Part shown: positions 9,422 to 18,379 of the stretch, in pieces
Layout: every line of letters begins with the position of its first letter
How positions within the stretch are numbered: position 1 is the stretch's first letter
Assembly (NCBI RefSeq): GCF_008107625.1
Contig: NZ_SDKK01000014.1
Location: 20,294-84,293, forward strand
Reading direction: 5' to 3'
Length of the DNA: 64,000 bases
Source of the DNA: Zoogloea oleivorans
GTDB lineage: Bacteria; Pseudomonadota; Gammaproteobacteria; Burkholderiales; Rhodocyclaceae
Translations under genes and position numbers: made by a program
The notes under the pieces: generated by a model
The model's database searches: none
Seen by the model: only the letters and a program-made list of their open reading frames with translations
What the model was told of the DNA's origin: nothing

Positions 9422-9486
9422 GGGTTTCTCCTCCGGATGGATGTGGTGCTGGAGGAGGACTTTCGGTGCGTAGCCTTAAGTGCCCA

Positions 9487-10023
9487 TTAAGAGCTGCGCG
9501 CGGTTTCGCTTTGTCGTGACATGTAGCGCACGTCGCTGCCGTAGCCGGCGAGTCGGGCGTCGAGGGCCGGCGTGGTGAGGGCGGCCCGGAAGCCGTGGCC
9601 TTCCCACCAGGGGGCGGAGCCCTGGATGGCGATCAGGCTGGCGCGACCGATGCCGGACTCGGTCAGTGCAGTCAGAAAGGCTTTTACGAGGGCCTGGCTG
9701 GCGCCACTGCCGCGGGCCGCGGGATCGACGGCCAGGTCATGCAGGTAGAGCGTGTCGGGCTCCTCCGGCAGCACGCAGTCGGGGGCGTCCAGGTGAGGCG
9801 GGTGGTCGAAGCGCCAGGGCAGGGCGAGCAGGTAGGCGATGACGTCACCTGCTCGCTGGGCGACGAAGCAGGTGGCCGGAGACGCCGCCAGTTTGGCGCC
9901 CATCGATTGTGCCGACTCGGGGACGATGGCCGTGTAGCAACGGCTCTGGATACGCAGGATGGCCGGGAGGTCGGCGTTGCAGGCAGGGTGGATCGACAGG
10001 GTGGACAAGGGATTGCGGGGCAA
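9487..10023 (-). CDS. GNAT-family N-acetyltransferase
   Basis: A 178-residue protein with the GNAT fold. The LHDLAVDPAARGSGASQAL segment is the acetyl-CoA binding motif A (R/Q-x-x-G-x-G/A). A C-terminal PWWEGHGFR segment corresponds to the motif B region. The annotated start is TTG at 10023 and may be one of several. The substrate is unknown, and the gene is not obviously coupled to its neighbours. Confidence 0.82.
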   Translation of the reverse strand: MPRNPLSTLSIHPACNADLPAILRIQSRCYTAIVPESAQSMGAKLAASPATCFVAQRAGDVIAYLLALPWRFDHPPHLDAPDCVLPEEPDTLYLHDLAVDPAARGSGASQALVKAFLTALTESGIGRASLIAIQGSAPWWEGHGFRAALTTPALDARLAGYGSDVRYMSRQSETARSS

Positions 10024-10060
10024 GGACTGGAGCCCCGATTATCGTCGATCCGGCGCTGGC

Positions 10061-10519
10061 TTACTGCCCCCGGCGGGTTTCGAGGAAGGTCCGGAGGGTC
10101 CAGATGGCGGCCGGAGAAAGCACGTCCTGCCAGGCCGGCATGTGCACCACGCCGACCCGGACCTTGCCCTGCTGAACCGATTTCAGGAAGAAATCGTCGT
10201 TGTCCTCGACGCACAGGCGCTGTACGGCCGGGTCGGTGATGCGCCGGCAGGCGCGGTCCATTTTGGTGAGATCGGGCCCCACCTGCCCCTTGTTGACTGC
10301 GTCAATGCCGTGGCAGCGGGCGCAGGCCTGGTTGAAGGCTGTGCGGCCGATGTCGGCGGCGCGGGCATTGCCCCGGTAGGGATTGCTGGCTGGGTTGCCG
10401 CTAAGGGTAGCGAGTCCGGAGGTGTCGACTTTGACGTTGGGGTCGGCGACTTCGACGGCGTGCAGCGGGCTCGTGGTGGCAAACAGCGCGAAGGCGCAGG
10501 TGAGAAGGCGAGCGGCCAT
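10061..10519 (-). CDS. cytochrome c-550, PedF-like
   Basis: A 152-residue periplasmic monoheme cytochrome (signal peptide ending HAVEVA, heme CARCH at C66-C69-H70). It is a paralogue of the protein at 20611-21039: both share NPY, an AFNQ segment just before the heme site, and a MP..L...A.WT.R..LET ending. The sequence KVRVGVVHMPAW offers the Met ligand. It is the last gene of the exaA operon, five bases after the pentapeptide gene. It is therefore the probable electron acceptor of the PQQ alcohol dehydrogenase. Confidence 0.88.
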   Translation of the reverse strand: MAARLLTCAFALFATTSPLHAVEVADPNVKVDTSGLATLSGNPASNPYRGNARAADIGRTAFNQACARCHGIDAVNKGQVGPDLTKMDRACRRITDPAVQRLCVEDNDDFFLKSVQQGKVRVGVVHMPAWQDVLSPAAIWTLRTFLETRRGQ

Positions 10520-10524
10520 GGGGG

Positions 10525-11112
10525 TCACCAGTCGGTGGGGCAGCCGGTGCAGCCCTCGAAAGAAGCGTCCGGAAAAATCGTGTAGCGCAGAAAGGCGCCT
10601 TCCAGATTGGCGTTCTGCAGGTTGGTGGTGTTGAACTTGGTTTCCTGCAGGTTGGCGTTGCTGAGCCGGGCACCGACGAACCACGAGAAGGCGGCCTTGG
10701 CGGCTTCCAGGTTGGCGGCGCTGAGGTCGGCACCGCTGAAGTCGGCGCGCATGATGCGGGCAAACTCCAGGTCGGCGCCGACCATCTTCGCATTGCGAAA
10801 CGAGGCACCGGGGGCGTTGGCCTTGGCAAGGCGGGCACCGGTTAGGTCGGCGCCGTCGAAGATCGCCCCGGCCAGGTTGGCGGCGCGCAGGTCGACGCGG
10901 GCCAGATTGGCGCCGGTGAAGTCGGCGCCGGCCAGATCGCGGGCCGACAGATCCACGTGGCGCAGGTCGACACCCTGACAGCGGGCGTGGGGCCAGATGC
11001 CGCAGGTGCCGAATACCAGGGGTTCTTCCGGCGATCCGGCGGCATGGCTGGCACCGGGGGCGGCAAGCAGCAGGGCCAGCGCCACTGCGGGCAGTGAAGG
11101 TGAAAGGAGCAT
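10525..11112 (-). CDS. secreted pentapeptide-repeat protein
   Basis: A 195-residue protein with a Sec signal peptide (about residues 1-24, ending SHAA) and a run of A(D/N)Lxx pentapeptide repeats across residues 50-180, which fold as a right-handed quadrilateral beta-helix. Cysteines near both ends (TCGIWPHARC and EGCTGC) suggest disulfide caps. The start is ATG at 11112. It lies between exaA and its cytochrome. Its role is unknown; a scaffold between dehydrogenase and cytochrome is only a guess. Confidence 0.85.
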   Translation of the reverse strand: MLLSPSLPAVALALLLAAPGASHAAGSPEEPLVFGTCGIWPHARCQGVDLRHVDLSARDLAGADFTGANLARVDLRAANLAGAIFDGADLTGARLAKANAPGASFRNAKMVGADLEFARIMRADFSGADLSAANLEAAKAAFSWFVGARLSNANLQETKFNTTNLQNANLEGAFLRYTIFPDASFEGCTGCPTDW

Positions 11113-11124
11113 CGGGATAGCCTT

Positions 11125-11168
11125 GAAAAAAGCCTCCGGGCCAGCCGGAGAAACATCCGGCCCGGAGG
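11125..11168 (-). terminator. terminator/attenuator after exaA
   Basis: A 10-bp stem (11133-11142 with 11159-11168, CCTCCGGGCC arms) followed on the minus strand by TTTTTT. It lies between exaA and the pentapeptide gene, so it probably lowers expression of the two downstream genes relative to exaA. Confidence 0.7.
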
Positions 11169-11183
11169 AGCACGCACGCGGGT

Positions 11184-13052
11184 TTAGCGGGAGACCTTGG
11201 GCAGCTTGAAGGCCCAGAAGGACCCACCCTGGGTGACCTGCTTGGTCAGGTCGGCCATGTCGCCGCCCCACAGGGGCACCGCGCCGCCGTAGCCGGACGA
11301 GATGCCGACGTACTGCTCGCCGTCCATTTCCCAGGTGATTGGCACGGAAACGATGCCGGAGCCGGTCTGGAACTTCCACAGCTCCTTGCCGGTTTTGGCG
11401 TCGAAGGCCTTGATGAAGCCGTCGGAGGTGCCGGTGAAGATCAGGTTGCCGGCGGTGGTCATGGTGCCTGCCCACAGCGGGAACTTCTCCTTGTTCTCCC
11501 ACACGATCTTGCCGGTCTTCGGGTCGATGGCGCGCAGGGTGCCGACGTGGTCGTCGAACAGGCGCTTGATGCGGAAGCCCTGGCCCAGGTAGGCGGAGCC
11601 GGCCTTGTAGGTCAGGTGTTCGCTCCAGTAGTCCATGGCCCAGTGGTTGGCCGGAATGTAGAACAGGCCGGTATCCGGGCTGTAGGACATGGGCATCCAG
11701 TTGGTGCCGCCCAGGAAAGGCGGGGAAACAAAGACCGAGTCGCCCTTGTCGGCGCCGGCCTTGGCTTCGGGCGGACGGTTGCCGGTTTCGATGGGCTTGC
11801 CGGTGGTCAGATCGAAGCCCTTGGCCCAGGTGACGCCGTCCACGAAGGGCCAGGCGCCGATCAGGGAGGTCGGCTTGTTGGGGTAACCGGCGCCGGTGGC
11901 GAGTTTTTCGCGATCGGTGACGAAGAAGAAGCCGTTGCGGTCGGCGTGGGCGGAGGCCTTGACCTGCTTGCCGGTCTTCGGGTCCTTGTATTCGAAGAGC
12001 ACCACCGAGTTGTTGCCGGAGAAGTCCCAGGCGTCGTTGGGGGTGTGCTGGAAGAAACCCTTCAGTTCGCCGGTGCTGGCGTCCACGTAAGCCTGGCCGG
12101 AGGTGAACAGGCTTTCCCAGTTGCGGGGGTCGTCACCGGGTTTGGTGCGCTTCCAGGTGTTCCACGGGGCCGGGTTGCCGGTGCCGATGACCACCATGTT
12201 CTTCTCGATGTCGAAGCTGGCGGTCTGCCACGGGGCGCCGCCGCCGTGGTGCCAGGCTTCGGTCGGCTTGCCGTCCTCGCCCTTCGGCCATGAGGGCGCA
12301 TTGGCGTCGCCGGTGACGGTGCTGTCCTTGCCGTTCAGGCGGCCCATGTGGCCTTCGACCATCGGGCGGGCCCAGACTTCTTCGCCGGTTTCCGGGTCGC
12401 GGGCAAACAGCCAGCCGACCACGCCGAATTCGTCGCCCGATGAGCCGTGCACCAGCAGCACCCGGCCGGACTTCTGGTCCTGGACGATGAAGGGCGCGCC
12501 GGACATGGTGTAGCCAACCTTGTGGTCGCCCCATTTCTTGTTCCACACCACTTTGCCGGTGTTCTTGTTGAGGGCCACCATGCCGGCGTCGAGGGTGCCG
12601 AAGTACACTTTGTCGCCGTAGATGGCGGCGCCCCGGTTTACCACGTCACAGCACGGGCGGATGTCTTCCGGCAAGCGGTGCTCGTATTGCCACAGACGTT
12701 TGCCGGTGCGCCCGTCGATGGCATACATGCGCGAGTAGGAGCCGGTCACGTAGATCACGCCGTCCTGCACCAGAGCCTGGCTTTCCTGGCCGCGCTGCTT
12801 TTCGCCGCCAAACGAGAAGCTCCAGGCGGGCACCAGACCGGCGACGTTCTTCGTGTTCACCGTCTTCAGGGGGCTGTGGCGCTGGGCCTTCAGGCCGATG
12901 CCGTAGGACAGTACATCGCCGGGGGTCTTGTCGTCGTTCTTGATGTCGTCCCAGGTGACGTTAGTGCCGGCAGCCTGGGCGCCCAGGCTGAAAGTCCCCG
13001 CAAGGGCGATGGCCAGCAGGCCGGGCTTGAGATTGATACGTCTGGGTTGCAT
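11184..13052 (-). CDS. exaA: PQQ-dependent alcohol dehydrogenase (ExaA/PedE-like quinoprotein)
   Basis: A 622-residue periplasmic eight-bladed propeller enzyme that oxidises primary alcohols to aldehydes with PQQ and passes electrons to cytochrome c-550. The signal peptide ends at GAQA (residue 27). The vicinal disulfide pair over PQQ is C134-C135. The catalytic aspartate is D343 in the WDFSG motif, and the residue two after it is S345. Lanthanide enzymes have a second Asp there, so this looks like a Ca-type enzyme. Tryptophan docking-type repeats are present. The start is ATG at 13052; an upstream in-frame extension is not supported. A divergent two-component operon may regulate it. Confidence 0.93.
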   Translation of the reverse strand: MQPRRINLKPGLLAIALAGTFSLGAQAAGTNVTWDDIKNDDKTPGDVLSYGIGLKAQRHSPLKTVNTKNVAGLVPAWSFSFGGEKQRGQESQALVQDGVIYVTGSYSRMYAIDGRTGKRLWQYEHRLPEDIRPCCDVVNRGAAIYGDKVYFGTLDAGMVALNKNTGKVVWNKKWGDHKVGYTMSGAPFIVQDQKSGRVLLVHGSSGDEFGVVGWLFARDPETGEEVWARPMVEGHMGRLNGKDSTVTGDANAPSWPKGEDGKPTEAWHHGGGAPWQTASFDIEKNMVVIGTGNPAPWNTWKRTKPGDDPRNWESLFTSGQAYVDASTGELKGFFQHTPNDAWDFSGNNSVVLFEYKDPKTGKQVKASAHADRNGFFFVTDREKLATGAGYPNKPTSLIGAWPFVDGVTWAKGFDLTTGKPIETGNRPPEAKAGADKGDSVFVSPPFLGGTNWMPMSYSPDTGLFYIPANHWAMDYWSEHLTYKAGSAYLGQGFRIKRLFDDHVGTLRAIDPKTGKIVWENKEKFPLWAGTMTTAGNLIFTGTSDGFIKAFDAKTGKELWKFQTGSGIVSVPITWEMDGEQYVGISSGYGGAVPLWGGDMADLTKQVTQGGSFWAFKLPKVSR

Positions 13053-13172
13053 GGTGCTTTTGTCTCCGGATGGTTTTGATTTGACGTGATGCAGTATGGA
13101 AGGCGCCTCCCGGCGCTGTCGTGGGAAGGGTGCCCGCACAAGGCGGGAACTTTTCCCGGCCTATTCAGGAGT

Positions 13173-13188
13173 TGGCACATGCCTTGCT
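13173..13188 (+). promoter_or_regulatory. sigma-54 (-24/-12) promoter for the kinase operon
   Basis: TGGCACATGCCTTGCT: TGGCAC and TTGCT elements with GG and GC 12 bases apart, the required spacing. The predicted transcription start is about 13199, 26 bp before the kinase start at 13225. A small palindrome GGGAAcTTTTCCC lies just upstream. Confidence 0.75.
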
Positions 13189-13224
13189 GATAGCTACCCA
13201 CAAATAAATAGAAGGAGACGCAAA

Positions 13225-14514
13225 GTGGATTTGCGCTGGAGGCTGTTCGGGTATGTGCTGGGCTTTGCACTGGCGCTGGTGGCGGCCGCTGCCGCATGGG
13301 TCGGTCTGGCCTTGCGGGAGGATGTGGCGGAGGAAATGGAGGCCTCCACCCGTCTCGTGAATGTCATGCTGGCGGTGAGTGCGGCGCCCGAGTCCCGGGC
13401 GCATGAACTGCAGGTTCTTCTCGAAAGTGGTCAGTTGCGACACGTTGCTGTATTTGTGGAGCGCTCCAGTCTGGAGCAGGGTGTAACGCCGGCTGCCAGC
13501 GGTCCGCTCGCTACCCTGGTCGATTACCTGCTCGAAGGGCGCCAGATTCATGAGCGGCGTATCCCGATGGGGAGCAGCACGCTGGTGATTCGTGCCGATG
13601 CCCGTGCTGAAATCCACGAGGTATTGCGGGACGGGGCCCGCATCATCGTGACGCTGGTGGTGTTCTCCCTCGGCATGGCGGTGCTTGCCTGGCTGGCGGC
13701 GCACCGGGCCTTGAAGCCGGTACGCGAGCTGGAGCAGGGGCTGGCGCGTATCGGTCGCGGCGAGGCCCGGGTCAGTCTGCCGCCCTTTCAGCTCAAGGAA
13801 TTTGCGAGCATCGCCGGTGCCATCGAACGGCTTTCGGAAGAACTGGCCGAATCCCGGGCTGCCCAGCAGAAGCTGGCGCGGCAGCTGCTCGAATTGCAGG
13901 AAACCGAACGCCGGGAGCTGGCACGGGAGTTGCACGATGAATTCGGTCAAGCCTTGACCGCCGTCAATATTTCCGCCGCATACATTGAGCGTCATGCCGG
14001 TCGGGCTTCGCCGGAGAATTTGAAGGAAAGTGCCCGTGACATAGGCAGGGAATCCACCCGCATGATTGGCCAGGTGCGCACCCTGTTGTCCCAGTTGCGT
14101 CCCCACGGCCTCGAAGGCCTGCAGATGGTGGATGCGCTGAACGACCTGGTGAGCGGTTGGCGCGGGCGGATGCCGGAGATGGGAATCGAGACGGAGTTTC
14201 CGCCAACCTTGCCGGTGCTGCCGCCCCTGGCTGGCCTGGCTTTGTACCGGACCCTGCAGGAGGCGCTGACCAATGTGCTGCGTCACAGTGTGGCCAGCCG
14301 GGTCCGTCTGTCCCTGCAGGAGTGTGGGCGGATGCTCGAGTTGACGGTGTGCGACAACGGCGTCGGTCAGGCTGCGGATGTGGTTCCGCGTTCCCGCGGC
14401 GGCCTGCTGGGCATGCGCGAGCGGGCTGAGATGGCCGGTGGGCATTGCTGGCTGGCGGATGCCCCGGGCGGTGGCCTGCAGGTGCGCTTGAGTTTGCCCC
14501 TGGCGCAGGGCTAG
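13225..14514 (+). CDS. membrane sensor histidine kinase (NarX/UhpB type)
   Basis: A 429-residue kinase with two membrane helices (about residues 5-28 and 135-157) around a periplasmic sensor region, then HAMP, a HisKA_3 dimerisation domain with phospho-acceptor H237 in RELHDEFGQALT, and an ATPase domain with the DNGVG motif near the end. The start is GTG at 13225 behind AGAAGGAGA; the open frame extends further 5' but covers the sigma-54 promoter. It is followed closely by its cognate LuxR-type regulator. Divergence from exaA suggests that it senses alcohol, redox state or PQQ enzyme activity; the signal itself is unknown. Confidence 0.9.
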   Translation: MDLRWRLFGYVLGFALALVAAAAAWVGLALREDVAEEMEASTRLVNVMLAVSAAPESRAHELQVLLESGQLRHVAVFVERSSLEQGVTPAASGPLATLVDYLLEGRQIHERRIPMGSSTLVIRADARAEIHEVLRDGARIIVTLVVFSLGMAVLAWLAAHRALKPVRELEQGLARIGRGEARVSLPPFQLKEFASIAGAIERLSEELAESRAAQQKLARQLLELQETERRELARELHDEFGQALTAVNISAAYIERHAGRASPENLKESARDIGRESTRMIGQVRTLLSQLRPHGLEGLQMVDALNDLVSGWRGRMPEMGIETEFPPTLPVLPPLAGLALYRTLQEALTNVLRHSVASRVRLSLQECGRMLELTVCDNGVGQAADVVPRSRGGLLGMRERAEMAGGHCWLADAPGGGLQVRLSLPLAQG

Positions 14515-14535
14515 CTTGAAAGGCAGGCGCTAGAC

Positions 14536-15180
14536 ATGATTCGTATCCTGCTGGTGGAAGATCACGCGGTGGTTCGCAATGGCTACCGGCGTCTCCTCGA
14601 TGCGGAGGAGGGGCTGGTCGTGGTGGGCGAGGCGGCCTCTGCCGACGAAGCTTATGCCCGCCTCGTTGCGGGCGGCATTGACCTGGCCGTGGTGGACATG
14701 AGCTTGCGCGGCAGTAGTGGCATCGATGCCATCCGCCGCATGCTGGCGCGGGAGCCCGGTCTGCGGGTGCTGGTGATTTCCATGCATGACAACCCCAGCT
14801 ACGTCACCCAGGCCATGCGCGTCGGGGCGCTGGGTTATTTGACCAAAAATAGCGAGCCGGCGGAGATGATTGATGCGATCCGTGCTGTGGCTCTTGGCAA
14901 GCGGGTGCTCTCGCCGGATGTGGCTCAGGCTCTGGCCGGGGCGGCGCTCGACGGTGAAGGGTTGATGTCGCGGCTGACACCGCGGGAGTTCGACGTGCTG
15001 CGCCTGGCGGTGAGTGGCGAGTCGACGGGCAGCATCGCCAGCACCATGCATCTTAGCCAGAAAACGATTCACAACCACATGACCGCGATTCGGCAGAAGC
15101 TGGATGCGGACAACGATTTCAAGCTGCTGCGGCTGGCCGCGCGCTACGGGCTGATCGAATGGTCGGCGCAAGGGGCGTGA
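14536..15180 (+). CDS. LuxR/NarL-family response regulator
   Basis: A 214-residue regulator. The receiver domain has E8, D9 and phospho-acceptor D54 in AVVDMSLRG, and a switch lysine in YLTKNS. The C-terminal LuxR helix-turn-helix spans about residues 148-205 (LTPREFDVLRLA, SQKTIHNHM). It sits 21 bp after the kinase gene. Functional analogues in other genera are AgmR/ExaE/PedR, which activate PQQ alcohol dehydrogenase genes, and the position next to exaA supports that role. Confidence 0.92.
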   Translation: MIRILLVEDHAVVRNGYRRLLDAEEGLVVVGEAASADEAYARLVAGGIDLAVVDMSLRGSSGIDAIRRMLAREPGLRVLVISMHDNPSYVTQAMRVGALGYLTKNSEPAEMIDAIRAVALGKRVLSPDVAQALAGAALDGEGLMSRLTPREFDVLRLAVSGESTGSIASTMHLSQKTIHNHMTAIRQKLDADNDFKLLRLAARYGLIEWSAQGA

Positions 15181-15227
15181 CAGTCGGCAGGCAGACTGGA
15201 AGCATTTTTTAGCCAAGGAGAAACATA

Positions 15228-15608
15228 ATGAACGCCTTACGCAATGCCGTTCTGCTGGCGGGGCTGGCCCTGCTGGCCACCTCCGCTTCGGCGGCGACCG
15301 CTGACGACATGAAGGCCCTCGCCTCGAAGAGCGGCTGTCTGACCTGCCATGCCATCGAATCCGGCACGCCGGGCCCCAACGGGCTGGCGCCCATCGGCCC
15401 CGCCTGGCAGGACGTCGCCAAGCTCTACAAGGGCAAGCCGGGGGCCGATGTGTTCCTGACCCGCGTCGTGCTGGAAGGCTCCAATCCTTACGGCAGCCAC
15501 TGGAAGGACCAGGTCAGCGGTCTGGCCATGCCCCCCAACAAGGTCGCCATCAAGGAAGCCGACGCCAAGAAACTGGTGAAGTGGATCCTGACCCTGGCGC
15601 CCAAGTAA
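15228..15608 (+). CDS. class I cytochrome c
   Basis: A 126-residue periplasmic cytochrome with signal peptide (residues 1-23), heme site CLTCH (C37, C40, H41) and Met ligand in GLAMPPNK. It is preceded by AAGGAGAAAC and follows the response regulator by 47 bp, so it is the third gene of the sigma-54 operon. The c551/c552 type suggests a soluble carrier between alcohol dehydrogenase and the oxidase. Confidence 0.9.
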   Translation: MNALRNAVLLAGLALLATSASAATADDMKALASKSGCLTCHAIESGTPGPNGLAPIGPAWQDVAKLYKGKPGADVFLTRVVLEGSNPYGSHWKDQVSGLAMPPNKVAIKEADAKKLVKWILTLAPK

Positions 15609-15649
15609 GTACCGGCGGCCGCGGCCGCGCAATATGTAGTCAAGACAGA

Positions 15650-15682
15650 CCCCGGACGTCCCCCCGCCGGGGTTTTTCTTTT
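15650..15682 (+). terminator. Rho-independent terminator
   Basis: A stem CCCCGG (15650-15655) with CCGGGG (15667-15672), an 11-base loop and the tail TTTTTCTTTT. It ends the kinase-regulator-cytochrome operon. Confidence 0.8.
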
Positions 15683-15699
15683 GTGGTGCCGAATGACTC

Positions 15700-16122
15700 T
15701 TAGAGGAAGCTACCGAGTTCCTCGAAGTTGGCGTCGACCAGCTTGCCGTCGGCATCGAAGATGATCTGCAGGATCACGTCGGTGTGGGCGCCATACCAGG
15801 TTTTCGAGAGCGGGATCTTGCCGAACAGGCAAGGCCCGCCGCGCGGCGGGAGCTGGGCGATGTTCGGGGTGCGATCGAGCAGGGCCTGGCATTCGACAGC
15901 ACTGTAAACCGACAGTGTGGTGCCGTGGGTGCGCAGGCGGTCGCCGGCTTCGGCAACCGGCATGCCGACGCCGAATTCGGCTTTCAGTGTGGCTGGCAGC
16001 GGGCTCGGAGCCGGGGCGCAGGCGGCAAGGGAGAGCAGGGTGAGGCTGCCGAGAAGCCGGCAGAGCAGTGTGGTTCTGGAGGACACGGTTGGCTGGCGTG
16101 GATGAAAGGCGAAGTATCCCAC
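15700..16122 (-). CDS. putative lipoprotein of unknown function
   Basis: A 140-residue protein with a lipobox (LSLAAC) after a hydrophobic segment, so probably a lipoprotein of about 105 mature residues. The mature region has cysteines in VECQALL and GPCLFGK and ends in a short acidic stretch. I do not recognise a family. The start is GTG at 16122 or GTG at 16086, and neither has a strong ribosome binding site. It lies 30 bp after the stop of the sigma-54 activator gene on the same strand. Confidence 0.65.
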   Translation of the reverse strand: MGYFAFHPRQPTVSSRTTLLCRLLGSLTLLSLAACAPAPSPLPATLKAEFGVGMPVAEAGDRLRTHGTTLSVYSAVECQALLDRTPNIAQLPPRGGPCLFGKIPLSKTWYGAHTDVILQIIFDADGKLVDANFEELGSFL

Positions 16123-16152
16123 GCCCGGCAGGGTGTGTTGCGCTCCCCGGGG

Positions 16153-18015
16153 CTACAGGGACGACATCTGGCGCAGCTTGCGATACAGGGTGGTGCGGGT
16201 GATACCCAGTTCCCGGGCGGCGGCCGAAATGTTGCCGTTGTGGCGGGAGACGGTATCTTCCACCAGGCGGATTTCGGCGGCCCGCAGGCTTTGCGAGGGC
16301 GGTAGCGGGGCGGGGGCGTCGGGGTCTTCGAGCAGCTCCTGGGGCAGGTGCTCGGGCGTGAGGGTGTCCTCGTCCGGGCCGAGCATGGCGGTGGCCAGGC
16401 GCAGGGCGTTTTTCAGCTGGCGGATGTTGCCCGGCCACGGGTGACGACGGATCAGATCGAGCGTGGAGGCGGACAGGCGCACTGGCCGGTTGGGGGATTC
16501 TTCCTGCAGGATGCGGCGTGCCATCGATTCGATGTCGCTGCGCTCGCGCAGGGCCGGCAGCGACAGGCTCATCGCCGACAGGCGGAAGTACAGGTCAGGA
16601 CGAAAGCCGCCGTTTTCGCACAGGGTCTTGAGGGAGCGGTGGCTGGCACACACCAGGGACAGGTCGATCTCTTCTTCCGGGCCGCCGCCGAGGGGGGTTA
16701 CCCGCCGTGTTTCGAGGACGCGCAGCAAAACTGCCTGCAGCTTGAGTGGCATGTCGCCGATTTCGTCGAGAAACAGGGTGCCGCCGTTGGCTTCCCGCAG
16801 CTTGCCGCGGGCGCCGTCGCCACGCGCACCGGTGTAGGCGCCGGCGCTGTAGCCGAAGAGTTCCGCTTCGATCAGGGTGGCCGGGATGGCGGCACAGTTG
16901 ATGGCCACGAAGGGCCCTTCACGGCGCGGGCCGCTATGGTGAAAGGCCTGGGCGAAGACTTCCTTGCCGGTGCCGGTTTCCCCCTGGACGAGCAGCGGGA
17001 TGTCCAGCCCGAGGATGCGGCGGGCGCGTCGCACGGCGTGATTGACGGTCTTGTCGCCGAGATCGAGGTCGTCGAGTGTATGCGGCGCGCGCGGCCGCGG
17101 CGTGGGACGCACTTCCTTGGTGCTGGCCGGGCGTACCCGCTGCAGATTGCTGACCAGCACGTGGGCGACAAACTCGCGGCCCCGGTGGCAGCGCAGTTTG
17201 GTGGGCCGCACGCTGCTTTGCAGGGCGTGGTCGAGCACGGTGTTCCAGCGCGTCTCGAAGATGTTCCAGAACGGCGGCCGGGTGAGCTGGGTGTCGGCAA
17301 TGCCGAGGAGGCGTTCGGCGCGTCGGTTGCAGGCCAGCAGGCCGCCGGCCTCGTCGAACACGGCGAGGCCCTCCAGCGGGGAGCCGAGGGCTTCCGGCTG
17401 ATGATGGAAGCGGATCACCACGGCGGCATCAACCACCGTTTCGATCAGGCGGTTCTCGATGATTTCGGCGGTGGTCTGGAGCAGTGCCTGGGCATGCACC
17501 TGGGTCATGCACACGCTGCTGGATACATCGAGGATGCCGAGCACGCCGCCGGTGGGGGCGTGGATGGGCGTGGCGATGCAGGTCAGGAACTTGTTGCGGT
17601 CGAGGTAGTGCTCGGCGCCGATGACGGCCACCGGGCGCTGCTCGGCCAGGGCGGTGCCGATGGCGTTGGTGCCCATCACCGCCTCGGACCAGGAATGCCC
17701 GGGCTTGAGGGAGATGCGCGCGGCCCGTTCGAGAAAGTCCTGGTCGCCCACCGAGCGGAGGATCACGCCGGAATCGTCGGCCAGCAGGATGGTAGACGAC
17801 GAACGGGCGATCTGCTGGTGCAGGTGCTCCATGATCGGCTGGGCGTAGGTGACCAGCCGGGCATTGGCTTCGAGGCGGTCCGACAGGCTGGTGCGCTGGT
17901 TGCGCGTGTCCGGCAGCGGTTCGTCGGTACGCAGGCCGCTGGCGGCGCAACGTTCCCAGGAGCGCCGAATGGCGTCCAGGGGCAGGGTGATGGCGTGTGG
18001 GTCGATGTCTTTCAC
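16153..18015 (-). CDS. AcoR-like sigma-54-dependent activator
   Basis: An enhancer-binding protein of about 620 residues: an N-terminal SWERC segment and GAF-like sensor domain, an AAA+ domain with Walker A GETGTGKE and a GAYTGA loop (Tyr replacing the usual Phe of GAFTGA), and a C-terminal Fis-type helix-turn-helix (ISAAARELGITRTTLYRKL). The start is uncertain. GTG at 18015 is preferred because the open frame beyond it overlaps phased repeats that look like its own binding sites. It is divergent from the cytochrome gene at 18380, its most likely target. Confidence 0.88.
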   Translation of the reverse strand: MKDIDPHAITLPLDAIRRSWERCAASGLRTDEPLPDTRNQRTSLSDRLEANARLVTYAQPIMEHLHQQIARSSSTILLADDSGVILRSVGDQDFLERAARISLKPGHSWSEAVMGTNAIGTALAEQRPVAVIGAEHYLDRNKFLTCIATPIHAPTGGVLGILDVSSSVCMTQVHAQALLQTTAEIIENRLIETVVDAAVVIRFHHQPEALGSPLEGLAVFDEAGGLLACNRRAERLLGIADTQLTRPPFWNIFETRWNTVLDHALQSSVRPTKLRCHRGREFVAHVLVSNLQRVRPASTKEVRPTPRPRAPHTLDDLDLGDKTVNHAVRRARRILGLDIPLLVQGETGTGKEVFAQAFHHSGPRREGPFVAINCAAIPATLIEAELFGYSAGAYTGARGDGARGKLREANGGTLFLDEIGDMPLKLQAVLLRVLETRRVTPLGGGPEEEIDLSLVCASHRSLKTLCENGGFRPDLYFRLSAMSLSLPALRERSDIESMARRILQEESPNRPVRLSASTLDLIRRHPWPGNIRQLKNALRLATAMLGPDEDTLTPEHLPQELLEDPDAPAPLPPSQSLRAAEIRLVEDTVSRHNGNISAAARELGITRTTLYRKLRQMSSL

Positions 18016-18146
18016 CGCCTCGAAGCAGCAGGAAACATGCCCGCCGGCTAATGGGCGGCAGAATGCGCTGTCGGTGCCCTGTTTTGGGGATTGAGGCTGA
18101 AAAGTCGTGTTTGTCGCGGGTTTTCTGGTGCTTTGCGGGGTGAATT

Positions 18147-18191
18147 GATGGAGCAGGTGTTCAGGCTGACGTAACGGGATGGAGCAGGTGT
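18147..18191. promoter_or_regulatory. phased direct repeats, candidate enhancer sites
   Basis: The 14-mer GATGGAGCAGGTGT occurs twice without mismatch, at 18147 and 18178, 31 bp apart, close to three helical turns. The copies lie about 115-150 bp upstream of the candidate -24/-12 promoter at 18293, the normal place for binding sites of a sigma-54 activator. A near copy lies at 21242. Confidence 0.65.
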
Positions 18192-18292
18192 GCTGACCCT
18201 GAACACGGTCCGGCCCTGGTCCGGTGCCGGGTCGATCTTGCAAGTTGCTGTCTGCAAAGGGTTTTGTTGTGAAGCGAGAAAGTCACCCGGCC

Positions 18293-18308
18293 CTGCACGG
18301 TTTTTGCT
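18293..18308 (+). promoter_or_regulatory. candidate sigma-54 promoter for the cytochrome at 18380
   Basis: CTGCACGGTTTTTGCT fits the -24/-12 pattern with correct 12-base spacing and a good TTGCT, but has TG instead of GG at -24. The divergent activator and upstream repeats support it. The predicted transcription start is near 18318. Confidence 0.5.
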
Positions 18309-18379
18309 GTTTGACGGAGGCAGGGCGATCATTGCGTCGCTCGCGCTGAATTACGTTATTCCATAAGAAGGAGGAGCTC

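Noticed and set aside
18016-18243. N-terminal extension of the 16153 sigma-54 activator to TTG 18243
   Set aside because: The extension covers the 31-bp-spaced repeats, is low in typical coding character and has no counterpart in the paralogue at 21351.
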